DNA of 64,000 bases from Mobilicoccus sp032056465 (GTDB lineage Bacteria > Actinomycetota > Actinomycetes > Actinomycetales > Dermatophilaceae). Shown here piece after piece: positions 41,854-50,555 of this stretch; position 1 is the stretch's first letter; every line of letters begins with the position of its first letter. The notes beneath the pieces were generated by a model. The model saw only the letters and a program-made list of their open reading frames with translations, was not told the DNA's origin and did no database searches. Made by a program: the position numbers and the translations under genes. The stretch lies in assembly GCF_032056465.1 (NCBI RefSeq), contig NZ_DAMBCL010000006.1, one strand, 5' to 3'.

Positions 41854-41892
41854 CCGTAACGTCAGGGTTACGGAACCGGGGCGGCATAGGGT
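41854..41892 (+). promoter_or_regulatory. Inverted repeat and -10 box before the acyltransferase
   Basis: CCGTAAC-N6-GTTACGG (41854-41873) is a perfect seven-base inverted repeat placed where a -35 box would be, 13 bases before TAGGGT (41887-41892). It looks like an operator for a dimeric regulator. The predicted start near 41899 gives a leader of only a few bases before ATG 41905. Confidence 0.45.
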
Positions 41893-41904
41893 GACGACGG
41901 GGGG

Positions 41905-43053
41905 ATGACGGGGATGGCATTCGTGACGAGGAGCACCAGCAGAACGGGTTCGGAGCCGGCTGGGCCGACTTCGCCGACCCTGCGTGAGGCTTTCGACCCG
42001 AGGCGCAACAGCCTGACGATGATGCGCCTTGCCCTCGCGGGGCTCGTCGCCGTCGCCCATGCCCTCGCGGTGGCCTTCGGGTGGCAGCCCCAGTTCCACG
42101 AGGACCCCGTCCTCGGCAGGACGACCCTGGGCGACCTCGCGGTCGACGGGTTCTTCGTCGTCAGCGGCTTCCTCGTGACGATGAGCTACCTGCGGCTCGG
42201 GAACGTCGGCCGTTATCTGTGGCACCGGTTCGTCCGCATCATGCCCGCGTTCTGGGTGTGTCTCGTCGTCACCGCCCTCGTCGTCGCCCCGATCGTGGCC
42301 TGGCTGGAGGGCGCGAGCCCCACGTCGGTGTTCCCCGAGTCGCTGGCGTACATCACGCGCAACGGGCTGCTCCTCATCCGGGACTACGGCGTCGCCGGGC
42401 TCCCCAGCGGGACGTACGAGCCCGGCGTCATCAACGGGGCGCTGTGGACGCTCTACTACGAGTTCCTCTGCTACCTGGGGGTCGTCGCGCTCGGACTGAT
42501 CGGGGCGCTGACCCGTCGTCGCCACCTCGTCCTCGTCGCCGTCGGGCTCCTGTGGGCGGTCGGCCTCGCCGGCGTGGTGCTCGCCGTCGAGCTCCCGGCC
42601 TTCCAGATGCGCCGCCTCGCGCTCATGTTCCTCTTCGGCGTCGTGGGTTACGTGTATGCCGAGAAGGTCCGCGTCGACGGACGCCTCGCCGTCCTCGCTC
42701 TCGCCCTCCTGGCGCTCGCTCTGGCGTGGCTGCCCGACTACCGCGTCCTCGCCGGGCCGGCCTTCGGTTACCTGGTCCTGTGGGCGATGGTGCGGTTGCC
42801 GTTCACGTGGAACCCCCGCACCGACCTCTCCTACGGTCTCTACATCTGGCACTGGCCCGTCGTCGTCATCCTCGCCCTCCTCGGCGCGACCGCCCTCGGG
42901 CAGGTCGGGTTCGTCATGCTCACCCTCTGCGTCACGGCGCTCGTCGCCCTCGGCTCGTGGCGGTTGGTCGAGGCCCCGGCCCTCGCCCACAAGTCGATGG
43001 CCGCACCGTGGCACGCCCGGTCCCGCGGCGTGTCGGCGGACCCCTCGACCTGA
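41905..43053 (+). CDS. Acyltransferase 3 family membrane protein
   Basis: A 382-residue integral membrane O-acyltransferase with about ten helices. MMRLALAGLVAVAHALAVAF holds the family histidine; TLGDLAVDGFFVVSGFLVTM and YLWHRFVRIMPAFWVCLVVT are the next conserved blocks. WTLYYEFLCYL and YGLYIWHWPVVV are also typical. Such proteins acetylate or acylate surface glycans, glycolipids or secondary metabolites. Nothing nearby identifies the acceptor. A second ATG nine bases later is possible. Confidence 0.88.
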   Translation: MTGMAFVTRSTSRTGSEPAGPTSPTLREAFDPRRNSLTMMRLALAGLVAVAHALAVAFGWQPQFHEDPVLGRTTLGDLAVDGFFVVSGFLVTMSYLRLGNVGRYLWHRFVRIMPAFWVCLVVTALVVAPIVAWLEGASPTSVFPESLAYITRNGLLLIRDYGVAGLPSGTYEPGVINGALWTLYYEFLCYLGVVALGLIGALTRRRHLVLVAVGLLWAVGLAGVVLAVELPAFQMRRLALMFLFGVVGYVYAEKVRVDGRLAVLALALLALALAWLPDYRVLAGPAFGYLVLWAMVRLPFTWNPRTDLSYGLYIWHWPVVVILALLGATALGQVGFVMLTLCVTALVALGSWRLVEAPALAHKSMAAPWHARSRGVSADPST

Positions 43054-43098
43054 ACCTCGCCCGACTCCGCCTGAACCTCGACGACGGACCGGTCGCCC

Positions 43099-43734
43099 TC
43101 AGTTCGGGTTGAGGCGGGTGCTCGGCGTCACCGCCGCATTGCGGACCCCGAGGGTCTCGGCGAGCGCGGCCTCTCGACGGCACAGCCGACGGACCGCGCG
43201 GAGGCGCTCCGCGGCGTCCCCCGCCTCCAGCAGCGCCTGTTGCTCGGGCAACGGCAGGCCCAGCCCGTCGAGGATCGACGCGGCGAGGAGATCGGGGTCG
43301 TCGGGGAGGAGGTCGGCGCGGCCACCGACCGCGTCGAGGAAGTCGACGAACCCCTGCCGGGCCTCGCGCGCGAGATCCTCGGTGCCGGCGTCGCCCGGTT
43401 CGTCGAGCCACGTGACGTCCGCGACGAGATAGGGCGCCCGCTGCTCGTGGACGGACTCGATCCGGAAACGCCGCTCGAGGTTCGCCTCGATGAGCAGATG
43501 CCCCTCGTGCCGGACGACTGCGTCGAGGCTCGCCGAGCACCCGACGTCGAACAACTGCGGGGTGGCGACCCCCACCTCGTGACCCCGACGGATCGCGACG
43601 ACGCCGAACACCGGTTCGTCGCTGCGCTCCAGGTGCCCCACCATCGCGACGTACCGCGGCTCGAACACCCGCAGCGGCAGCCGCACGCCCGGCAGCAACA
43701 CCGTGCCGAGCGGGAACAGGGGCAACGACTCCAT
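43099..43734 (-). CDS. LON peptidase N-terminal-domain protein
   Basis: 211 residues forming only the substrate-binding N-domain of Lon (LON_substr_bdg), without ATPase or protease parts. LPLFPLGTVLLPGVRLPLRVFEPRY is the family start, split here by its own beta hairpin; EPVFGVVAIRRGHEVG, VGCSASLDAV and LIEANLERRFRI follow. A helical C-terminal third is Arg/Ala-rich. Orphan LON-N proteins are widespread and may bind unfolded protein. TAGCGT eight bases before the ATG suggests a nearly leaderless start. Confidence 0.87.
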   Translation of the reverse strand: MESLPLFPLGTVLLPGVRLPLRVFEPRYVAMVGHLERSDEPVFGVVAIRRGHEVGVATPQLFDVGCSASLDAVVRHEGHLLIEANLERRFRIESVHEQRAPYLVADVTWLDEPGDAGTEDLAREARQGFVDFLDAVGGRADLLPDDPDLLAASILDGLGLPLPEQQALLEAGDAAERLRAVRRLCRREAALAETLGVRNAAVTPSTRLNPN

Positions 43735-43742
43735 GTCGCGAA

Positions 43743-43748
43743 ACGCTA
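43743..43748 (-). promoter_or_regulatory. Near-leaderless -10 box (TAGCGT)
   Basis: Minus-strand TAGCGT, eight bases, then ATG 43734, with no ribosome-binding site. Confidence 0.45.
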
Positions 43749-43889
43749 CCCGGCCGATCGCCGCCCACGCCTTCCGACGAGGCGGTGACGCGGTGTGGGG
43801 TCCGCGACGGGGCGGCGCGGGCGGCCCGTCGGGGCGGGCGGCGCGGCTGACCCGACGGGTCGACGTGCACGGATGTGCGGCGCGTGACG

Positions 43890-44027
43890 TACGCTGGGAG
43901 GACGTCCGTTCCGAGTGCCTGACCTTCAGAGCCTCCGCCCGGCGGACATCGACGGCCACACGAGTCGTCGTCACGACGCAGCCATCGACGGCGCGCGTGT
44001 GCGGGCCCCCACCGAAGAAGGACGTTC
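43890..44027 (+). promoter_or_regulatory. -10 box and long 5' leader of the DEAD-box helicase gene
   Basis: TACGCT at 43890-43895 would start RNA near 43902, giving a leader of about 125 bases before the TTG. The leader contains CATCGACGGC twice (43948 and 43983) and ends in AAGAAGGACG, a good ribosome-binding site. Cold-inducible helicase genes often have long structured leaders; whether this one regulates is inference. Confidence 0.35.
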
Positions 44028-45689
44028 TTGACCACCTCTGCTTTCGCGCGCCTCGGCGTGCCCACCGCCCTCGCCTCCGTTCTCGAGGCCGACGGCATCA
44101 CCACCCCCACCCCCATCCAGGCCGCGACCCTGCCGGACTCCCTCGCCGGGCGCGACGTACTCGGCCGGGGACGCACGGGCTCGGGCAAGACGTACGCGTT
44201 CTGCCTGCCGCTCGTCGCCCGCCTCGCCGCGTCGCCCGCGCCGCGACGGGCCGGTCGCCCGCGCGCGCTCATCCTCGTGCCGACCCGCGAACTGGCCCGT
44301 CAGGTCGAGGCCTCGCTCGCCCCCCTCGCCAAGGCCGCCGGCCTCAAGACCCTCCTCGTCTTCGGCGGCGTCGGCCAGAACCCGCAGGTCCAGGGCCTGC
44401 AGCGCGGCGTCGATGTGCTCGTCGCCTGCCCCGGACGCCTCGAGGACCTCATCGGTCAGGGGCACTGCCGGCTCGACGCCGTCGAGATCAGCGTCCTCGA
44501 CGAGGCCGACCACATGGCCGACCTCGGCTTCCTCCCCGGCGTGAAGCGGCTCCTCGCCGCGACGCCGTCCACCGGCCAGCGGCTTCTCTTCTCCGCCACC
44601 CTCGACGCGGGCGTCGGCGTCATCGCCGACCGCTTCCTGCACGACCCCGTCACCCACCACGCGGACTCCGCGCAGTCGCCGGTGTCGAAGATGGAGCACC
44701 ACGTCCTCCACATCGCCGCCGCCGACCGGCTCGACGTCGTCGCCGGGCTCACCGGCGGGGAGTCGCGCACCGTCGTCTTCACGCGCACGAAGTACGGCGC
44801 CAAGAAGCTCGCCAAGCAGCTCAACCACGCCGGGGTGCCCTCGGTCGAGCTCCACGGCAACCTCGGGCAGAACGCCCGCGTGCGCAACCTCGACGCCTTC
44901 CACGCCGGTGACGTGACGACCCTCGTCGCCACCGACATCGCCGCCCGTGGCATCCACGTCGACGACGTCGAGCTCGTCGTCCACGCCGACCCGCCCGTCG
45001 AACACAAGGCCTACCTGCACCGCTCGGGCCGCACGGCGCGGGCGGGCGCCGCGGGCACGGTCGTCACGCTCATGACCGACGAGCAGGTCAAGGACGTCCG
45101 GCAGCTCACCAAGGCCGCCGGCATCGCCCCGACGACCACCCGCGTTAACCCCACCCACCCCCTCCTCGCCGAGCTCGCCCCCACCGGCGGCGCGGCCACG
45201 GGTGAGGTCCGCGCCCCGATCACGCCGATCGCCGCGTCCGAGCGCTCCGGTGGCCAGGGTCGCTCCGGTGGACGTGCGGGCGGACAGCACCGCCCGGCCG
45301 GCGAAGGTCGGTCTCGCCGCGGTGACTCCCCGCGTGGGGAGTCGGGCGGCGCGTCCGGGCAGGGCCGTCGTCGCTCCGGTGGCGCCGGTGCCACCGGTGA
45401 GGGTCGTCGGTCCGCCGAGCAGAGCGAGCAGCGAGGCTCCGACGGGGGCCGTGGTCGTCGTGGCGGGACCGGCCGCAGCGGCGCCGGCCGTGGCGCCGGG
45501 CGCCCCGCGGCGTCGTCGAGCACGTCGACGTCGGGGTCGCGCTCCGGCGGTGGCACGACGCGGCAGGGTCAGGGGTCGGCCCAGTCCGCCTCGCGTCGTG
45601 CCGGTGGAACCGCGGGCACCGGGGGCGCCAGTGGCGCCGGTGGCGCCGCGGCGTTCTCGGCCCGCTCCTCGGCCGGTCGTCGCCGCTGA
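44028..45689 (+). CDS. DEAD-box RNA helicase with RGG-like tail
   Basis: A 553-residue ATP-dependent RNA helicase of the RhlE/DeaD group. Motifs in order: Q motif TTPTPIQAATLP, motif I GRTGSGKTY, Ia PTRELARQ, Ib CPGRLEDL, II VLDEADHM, III FSAT, V ATDIAARGIHV, VI HRSGRTARAG. Residues from about 400 are a Gly/Ser/Arg/Ala-rich tail (RSGGQGRSGGRAGGQ and similar) that probably binds RNA and is disordered. The start is TTG, decided by AAGGA seven bases upstream and by the conserved TTSAFARLGVP opening. It likely acts in ribosome assembly or RNA decay. Confidence 0.92.
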   Translation: MTTSAFARLGVPTALASVLEADGITTPTPIQAATLPDSLAGRDVLGRGRTGSGKTYAFCLPLVARLAASPAPRRAGRPRALILVPTRELARQVEASLAPLAKAAGLKTLLVFGGVGQNPQVQGLQRGVDVLVACPGRLEDLIGQGHCRLDAVEISVLDEADHMADLGFLPGVKRLLAATPSTGQRLLFSATLDAGVGVIADRFLHDPVTHHADSAQSPVSKMEHHVLHIAAADRLDVVAGLTGGESRTVVFTRTKYGAKKLAKQLNHAGVPSVELHGNLGQNARVRNLDAFHAGDVTTLVATDIAARGIHVDDVELVVHADPPVEHKAYLHRSGRTARAGAAGTVVTLMTDEQVKDVRQLTKAAGIAPTTTRVNPTHPLLAELAPTGGAATGEVRAPITPIAASERSGGQGRSGGRAGGQHRPAGEGRSRRGDSPRGESGGASGQGRRRSGGAGATGEGRRSAEQSEQRGSDGGRGRRGGTGRSGAGRGAGRPAASSSTSTSGSRSGGGTTRQGQGSAQSASRRAGGTAGTGGASGAGGAAAFSARSSAGRRR

Positions 45690-45715
45690 CCTCCCACCGA
45701 TCCTCACCGTGCTCC

Positions 45716-45750
45716 GGCCCGGCTTCCCGTTCTGCCACGGGAGCCGGGCC
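45716..45750 (+). terminator. Terminator after the helicase gene
   Basis: GGCCCGGCTTCCCGT (45716-45730) pairs with ACGGGAGCCGGGCC (45737-45750), with one bulged T and a six-base loop, and TTGG follows. It starts 26 bases past the helicase stop. Confidence 0.6.
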
Positions 45751-45780
45751 TTGGCATCTCCTCGGCCGCTTTCTCGAGGT

Positions 45781-45804
45781 GACCTCGTGACCTCGTGACC
45801 TCGT
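45781..45804. repeat. Eight-base tandem repeat, three copies
   Basis: GACCTCGT occurs three times in a row between the helicase and the convergent AraC-type gene. It is non-coding and probably simple slippage. Confidence 0.8.
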
Positions 45805-45841
45805 GCGCTCTGCTCGGACGGCGACGACGGAGGCGCCTTGC

Positions 45842-46603
45842 CTAAGCGCCTCTGCGGTCGAGGTGGGCACGGCGGAACTGGGCGGGGGTGCGGCCGGTGA
45901 GGCGGGCGAAGGTGCGGGTGAAGGCGGCCTGGTCGTAGAACCCGCACCGGCCGGCGATCTCGGCGAGGGGGAGGTCGGATTCCCGCAGCAGAGCCGTCGC
46001 GAGGTCGATGCGCGTCGTGAGGACGAGTTGCCCGGGGGAGCGGTGGAACACCCGCCGGACGCGCCGCTCGAGGGTGTCGACGCTGCACCCGGCGACCTCG
46101 GCGAGTTCGGGGACCCGGATCGGTCGGTCGATGTGTGCCGCGATGTGGTCGACGATGCGGGTGAGCGACGTCATCGCGGGATCGTCGACGGCGTCGGCGC
46201 CGACGTCCTGGCTGAGGGAGGCGAGGCCGACGACACGTCCGTCGTGCCGCAGCGGGACCTTGTTCGTGAGGAACCACCGCGGTCGACCGCCGCGGGCGCT
46301 GATGAGCTCGAGCTCATGATGGAGCGGGCGGCCCGACTCGACGACCGCGCGATCCTGCGTCTCGTACCGCTCCGCGAGCTCCGGGACGAACAGCTGTGCC
46401 GCCGTCCGGCCCAACACCTCGCGCCGCGACCGCTTGCCCGCCCGGTGGACGAAGGTCGCGTTGACCGCGACGTAGCGTCCCTCGTCGTTCTTCACGCAGA
46501 ACATCGTCGACGTGAGGTCGTCGACCAGGTCGAGCATCGCGCCCGCCAACGCCGCCCGAAGCTCGGGGGTGAGGAGGTGCGGTTCGCCGGTCATGTCCAT
46601 CAT
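45842..46603 (-). CDS. PAS-domain AraC-family transcriptional regulator
   Basis: A 253-residue regulator with an N-terminal PAS-like sensor (TSTMFCVKNDEGRYVAVNAT, RGGRPRWFLTNKVPLRHDGR) and a C-terminal AraC/XylS double helix-turn-helix (IRVPELAEVAGCSVDTLERR, LAEIAGRCGFYDQAAFTRTF, GRTPAQFRRAH). It is transcribed away from putA with only 106 bases between the starts. Control of proline catabolism is therefore the best guess, not proof. ATG 46603 has no good ribosome-binding site; ATGs at 46600 and 46594 are close alternatives. A small hairpin overlaps its TAG stop (45830-45852). Confidence 0.85.
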   Translation of the reverse strand: MMDMTGEPHLLTPELRAALAGAMLDLVDDLTSTMFCVKNDEGRYVAVNATFVHRAGKRSRREVLGRTAAQLFVPELAERYETQDRAVVESGRPLHHELELISARGGRPRWFLTNKVPLRHDGRVVGLASLSQDVGADAVDDPAMTSLTRIVDHIAAHIDRPIRVPELAEVAGCSVDTLERRVRRVFHRSPGQLVLTTRIDLATALLRESDLPLAEIAGRCGFYDQAAFTRTFARLTGRTPAQFRRAHLDRRGA

Positions 46604-46697
46604 CGTCGGCCATCGAGTCCTTGGAGAACGGCGCGGGGGACCGCGGAGGCGCGACGGATCCGCGGGGATTCGACAAGACGACCCCGCTCGCGGTCTC

Positions 46698-46703
46698 GAT
46701 ACT
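46698..46703 (+). promoter_or_regulatory. Possible leaderless -10 box (GATACT) of putA
   Basis: GATACT, six bases (GGCCGG), then ATG 46710, with no Shine-Dalgarno. It lies in the 106-base divergent region shared with the AraC-type regulator. Confidence 0.45.
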
Positions 46704-46709
46704 GGCCGG

Positions 46710-49700
46710 ATGACCGAGCCGACGACGTCCCACGCTGACAGCGCCCACCCCGCCGCCGACACGACGTCGGCCGCCCCCACCGACAGCGCGACACCGCTGG
46801 AGACCGCGACACCCGCGGACACGGCGGCCCGCGACGCCCTCGCCCCCCTCGTCGAGGACGCCGTCGCGCTCGCCTACCGCTGGGTCGAGGCCACCGAACG
46901 CGAACAGACGAAGACCGAGCGCGCGACCACCGGACAGCTCGCCTCCCTCGTGCGTGACGAGGCCGGTCTCGACTTCGCGGTGCGGTTCGTCGACCGCGTC
47001 GCCCGCCCCGAGGACAACGCCGCCGCGGCCCGGGAACTCTCGCACCTCACGACGAAGAACGCCTCGGGGTTCCTCGACACCGGCGACCGCGCCCTCCTCG
47101 GCCTCGGGGCCAAGGTCGCGACGCTCGCGCCGAGCCTCGTCGTGCCCCTCGCGCGTGGGCGGCTCAAGCAGATGGTCGGGCACCTCGTCGGCGACTCCCA
47201 CGACCCCGCGCTCAAGAAGCACCTCGCGCAGGCCCGTGCCCAGGGCTTCCGGCTCAACGTCAACCTCCTCGGCGAGGCCGTGCTCGGCGAGGCCGAGGCC
47301 GCCTCCCGCACCGAGCGGGTCACCGAGCTCCTGCGCCGCGACGACGTCGACTACGTGTCGATCAAGGTGAGTTCCCTCGTCTCCCAGATCAGTACGTGGG
47401 ATCACGAGGGCACGGTCGCGCACTGCCTCGACCGGCTGCGACCGCTGTACCGGGTCGCCAACGAGAAGCCCGAGAAGGCGTTCGTCAACCTCGACATGGA
47501 GGAGTACCGCGACCTCCACCTCACGATCGACCTCTTCCGCCGCATGCTCGAGGAGCCCGAGTTCCACCAGCTCGAGGCCGGCATCGTGCTCCAGGCGTAC
47601 CTGCCCGACGCCCTGCCCGCGCTCGAGGGACTCATCGCCTTCGCGCAGGAGCGGGTCGCCGCCGGCAAGGCGGGTATCAAGATCCGCCTCGTCAAGGGTG
47701 CGAACCTCGCGATGGAGGCCGTCGAGGCCGCCGTCCACGGCTGGGAGCAGGCCCCCTACGACACGAAGACCGAGGTCGACGCCAACTACCTGCGCTGCGT
47801 CGAGCGCGCCCTGCGCGAGGACGCCGCCGCCCCGGTCGACGGCCGCCCCGCCCCGATCCGCGTCGGTGTCGCGAGCCACAACCTCTTCGACATCGCCACC
47901 GCCCACCTCCTCGCGCAGAAGCGAGGCGTGTCCGACTCCCTCGACATCGAGATGCTCCAGGGCATGGCGCCCGCGCAGTCGCGCGCCGTCAAGGAGGCCG
48001 TCGGCACCGTGCTCCTCTACACCCCCGTCGTCGCGCCCGAGGACTTCGACGTCGCGGTCAGCTACCTCATCCGCCGCCTCGAGGAGAACGCCACCCCCGG
48101 CAACTTCCTCCACGCGATCTTCGACGACGGCGCGAGCACCGCCGCCTCCGACAGACCGATGGCCGAGCAGGAGGAGCGCTACCGCGAGTCGGTCGAGGCG
48201 ATCCCGGGCACGTCGGTCGGGCCACGCCGTCGCGCCGAGCGCGCGGAGTTCGGCGAGGTGTTCGACAACACACCGGATTCCGACCCCGCCCTCCCCGAGG
48301 TACGGGAGTGGGCGGTGGCGGCGCTCCGGGCCACCCCCGCGCCCCTCACCTCTCCGGTGCTCCGGACGACCGAGGCCGTCGACGAGGTCGTCGCCGCCGC
48401 CCTGCGCGCCCAGCGGGAGTGGGTCGCGCGACCGGCCTCCGAACGCGCCGCGCTGCTGCGGGCCGCCGCCCGTGAGATGGAGAAGCGCCGCGGGGAGTTC
48501 CTCACGGTCATGGCCGCCGAGGCCGGTAAGAGGATCGGACAGGCCGACCCCGAGGTGAGCGAGGCGATCGACTTCGCCCGCTACTACGCCGATCGGGTCG
48601 CCGACCTGGGCTCCGGTCTCGTCGCCGACGGTGCGCGGTTCCGGCCCTCCCCGGTGACGCTCGTGACGCCGCCGTGGAACTTCCCCGTCGCCATCCCGCT
48701 CGGCGGTGTGCTCGCCGCGCTCGCCGCCGGCTCGGCCGTCGTCATCAAGCCCGCGCACCCCACCCCCGGGTGCGTCGAGGTCGGCATGGCCGCGATCCAC
48801 GCCGCCGGCATCCCCGCCGACGTCGCGCAGGTCGTCCGCACCGACGAACGGGCGGTCGGCCGGCACCTCGTCGCGCACGCCGACGTCGAGACCGTCGTCC
48901 TCACCGGGGCGAGCGAGACCGCCCACCTCTTCTCCGGGTGGCGCGTCGGGCACGAGCACGGCGCGCGGGTCTACGGCGAGACCTCCGGCAAGAACGCGCT
49001 GGTCGTCACCCCGGCGGCGGACCTCGACCTCGCGGTCGCGGACCTCGTCAAGTCCGCGTTTGGGCACGCCGGTCAGAAGTGCTCGGCGGCCTCCCTCGGC
49101 ATCCTCGTCGGCTCGGTCGCGACCTCCGACCGGTTCCGGCGGCAACTCATCGACGCCGTCCGCTCGCTGCGTGTCGGCTGGCCGCAGGAGCTCTCGACGA
49201 CGATGGGCCCGATCATCGAACCCCCGGAGGGCAAGCTGCTGCGAGCTCTCACGACCCTCGAACCGGGGGAGCGGTGGATCGTCGAGCCGCGCCGGCTCGA
49301 CGACACCGGTCGGCTGTGGAGCCCCGGCCTCAAGGAAGGCGTGCGGCCCGGCTCGTTCTTCCACCTCACCGAGGTGTTCGGTCCCGTGCTCGGCCTCATG
49401 CACGCCGACTCCCTCACCGAGGCGATCGAGCTCCAGAACGCGACCGCCTTCGGCCTCACCGCCGGGCTGCACTCCCTCGACGCCGACGAGATCGACGAGT
49501 GGCTCGAGACCGTCGAGGCCGGCAACCTCTACGTCAACCGCCACATCACCGGCGCCATCGTGCGGCGGCAGAGTTTCGGTGGCTGGAAGGAGAGCTCGGT
49601 GGGCCCCGGCGCCAAGGCCGGCGGACCCAACTACGTCGCGCAGCTCGGCCACTGGGCGCCCGAGGGGCTGCCGCGGCAGTTCGGCGACCTCGAGCCGGCC

Positions 49701-50318
49701 GTGCGCCGTGCGCTGCGGGCGTTCCTGCCGATGCTCCCCGATCGCGAGGAGCGCACCTGGCTCCGCGCCGCCGCAGCGAGCGACGCGCGCGCCTGGCAGG
49801 ACGAGTTCGGCGTCGACCGCGACGACTCGGCGCTCGTCGTCGAGACCAACGTGTTCCGCTACCGCACCCACCCACAGGTGTGGGTGCGCACCGAGGCCGG
49901 TGCCTCGCTCGCCGCACTGCTGCGACTCGTGCTCGGAGCGATCGTCACCGGTTCGCCGCTGCGCCTCAGTCTCGACCCCGGGATGAGTGCGCGGCTCAAG
50001 GACCTCCAGGGCCGCGACGCCGACGTCGACGAAGCGCTGCTCGTCATCGCCCGGTACGTCGACGCCGCCGAGAGCGGCGAGGACTTCATCCTCCGCGTCG
50101 AACGCGGCGACGTCGGCGGACGCCTCAAGGTCCTCGGCGAGAACCCGACCCTGACGACCGCCCTGCGCGAGGAGGAGGCGCGCGGTCTCGTCACCCTCTT
50201 CACCGACCCCGTGCTCGCCACCGGCCGCCGCGAACTGCTGTTCTTCCTGCGCGAGCAGGCCGTCAGCCGCACGCGCCACCGCTACGGCCACCTCGACAAG
50301 GGCGCCGGAGCCTGGTGA
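46710..50318 (+). CDS. putA: Bifunctional proline dehydrogenase / L-glutamate gamma-semialdehyde dehydrogenase
   Basis: Oxidises proline to pyrroline-5-carboxylate (FAD) and then to glutamate (NAD+). 1202 residues, without the N-terminal ribbon-helix-helix DNA-binding domain of enteric PutA. The proline dehydrogenase barrel spans about 90-500 (VDYVSIKVSSLVSQI, IKIRLVKGANLAMEAVEA). The aldehyde dehydrogenase spans about 550-960, with TPPWNFPVAIPLGGVLAAL, VVLTGASETAHLFSGW, ETSGKNALVVTP and FGHAGQKCSAASLG, the catalytic cysteine near residue 790. About 200 further C-terminal residues are of the extra domain seen in long PutA proteins. The N-terminal ~40 residues are a Thr/Ala/Asp-rich tail. Confidence 0.95.
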   Translation: MTEPTTSHADSAHPAADTTSAAPTDSATPLETATPADTAARDALAPLVEDAVALAYRWVEATEREQTKTERATTGQLASLVRDEAGLDFAVRFVDRVARPEDNAAAARELSHLTTKNASGFLDTGDRALLGLGAKVATLAPSLVVPLARGRLKQMVGHLVGDSHDPALKKHLAQARAQGFRLNVNLLGEAVLGEAEAASRTERVTELLRRDDVDYVSIKVSSLVSQISTWDHEGTVAHCLDRLRPLYRVANEKPEKAFVNLDMEEYRDLHLTIDLFRRMLEEPEFHQLEAGIVLQAYLPDALPALEGLIAFAQERVAAGKAGIKIRLVKGANLAMEAVEAAVHGWEQAPYDTKTEVDANYLRCVERALREDAAAPVDGRPAPIRVGVASHNLFDIATAHLLAQKRGVSDSLDIEMLQGMAPAQSRAVKEAVGTVLLYTPVVAPEDFDVAVSYLIRRLEENATPGNFLHAIFDDGASTAASDRPMAEQEERYRESVEAIPGTSVGPRRRAERAEFGEVFDNTPDSDPALPEVREWAVAALRATPAPLTSPVLRTTEAVDEVVAAALRAQREWVARPASERAALLRAAAREMEKRRGEFLTVMAAEAGKRIGQADPEVSEAIDFARYYADRVADLGSGLVADGARFRPSPVTLVTPPWNFPVAIPLGGVLAALAAGSAVVIKPAHPTPGCVEVGMAAIHAAGIPADVAQVVRTDERAVGRHLVAHADVETVVLTGASETAHLFSGWRVGHEHGARVYGETSGKNALVVTPAADLDLAVADLVKSAFGHAGQKCSAASLGILVGSVATSDRFRRQLIDAVRSLRVGWPQELSTTMGPIIEPPEGKLLRALTTLEPGERWIVEPRRLDDTGRLWSPGLKEGVRPGSFFHLTEVFGPVLGLMHADSLTEAIELQNATAFGLTAGLHSLDADEIDEWLETVEAGNLYVNRHITGAIVRRQSFGGWKESSVGPGAKAGGPNYVAQLGHWAPEGLPRQFGDLEPAVRRALRAFLPMLPDREERTWLRAAAASDARAWQDEFGVDRDDSALVVETNVFRYRTHPQVWVRTEAGASLAALLRLVLGAIVTGSPLRLSLDPGMSARLKDLQGRDADVDEALLVIARYVDAAESGEDFILRVERGDVGGRLKVLGENPTLTTALREEEARGLVTLFTDPVLATGRRELLFFLREQAVSRTRHRYGHLDKGAGAW

Positions 50319-50325
50319 TCCGACG

Positions 50326-50369
50326 CGACGCGCCCCCTCCGGTCTCCTCGACCGGGCGGGGGCGCGTCG
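50326..50369 (+). terminator. Terminator after putA
   Basis: CGACGCGCCCCC (50326-50337) pairs with GGGGGCGCGTCG (50358-50369), and an inner CCGGTC/GACCGG pair closes a five-base loop. It starts seven bases past the stop. The outer stem repeats the sequence of the hairpin at 16427-16461. Confidence 0.65.
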
Positions 50370-50555
50370 TCGTCTCGGGCGTGGCGTCGTGTCGGGCGTG
50401 GCGCCGCGCCGCGGGCGTCGCAGGGCCGGGTGGCGGCGGGCGGGTCGGCACGCGGCGGGGCGGGGGTTGGCCCCGGCGGGGCAGTGTTGGCACCCGGTTG
50501 GGGGCGGCGGCACGCGTGAGTCACGCGCGGCGGCGCGGGCCGCGGGGGACGTAAC

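Noticed and set aside
43099..43734. The LON-domain protein as a truncated Lon protease pseudogene
   Set aside because: It has a normal stop, a complete N-domain and its own promoter; orphan LON-N proteins are a known family.
45781..45804. The GACCTCGT triplicate as a functional operator
   Set aside because: It lies between two convergent gene ends, where simple slippage is the more economical explanation.
46314..50513. A 1399-codon open frame on the strand opposite putA
   Set aside because: It mirrors putA codon for codon, has an Asp/Glu/Val/Arg-rich meaningless product and no ribosome-binding site. Such frames are expected where third positions are almost always G or C.
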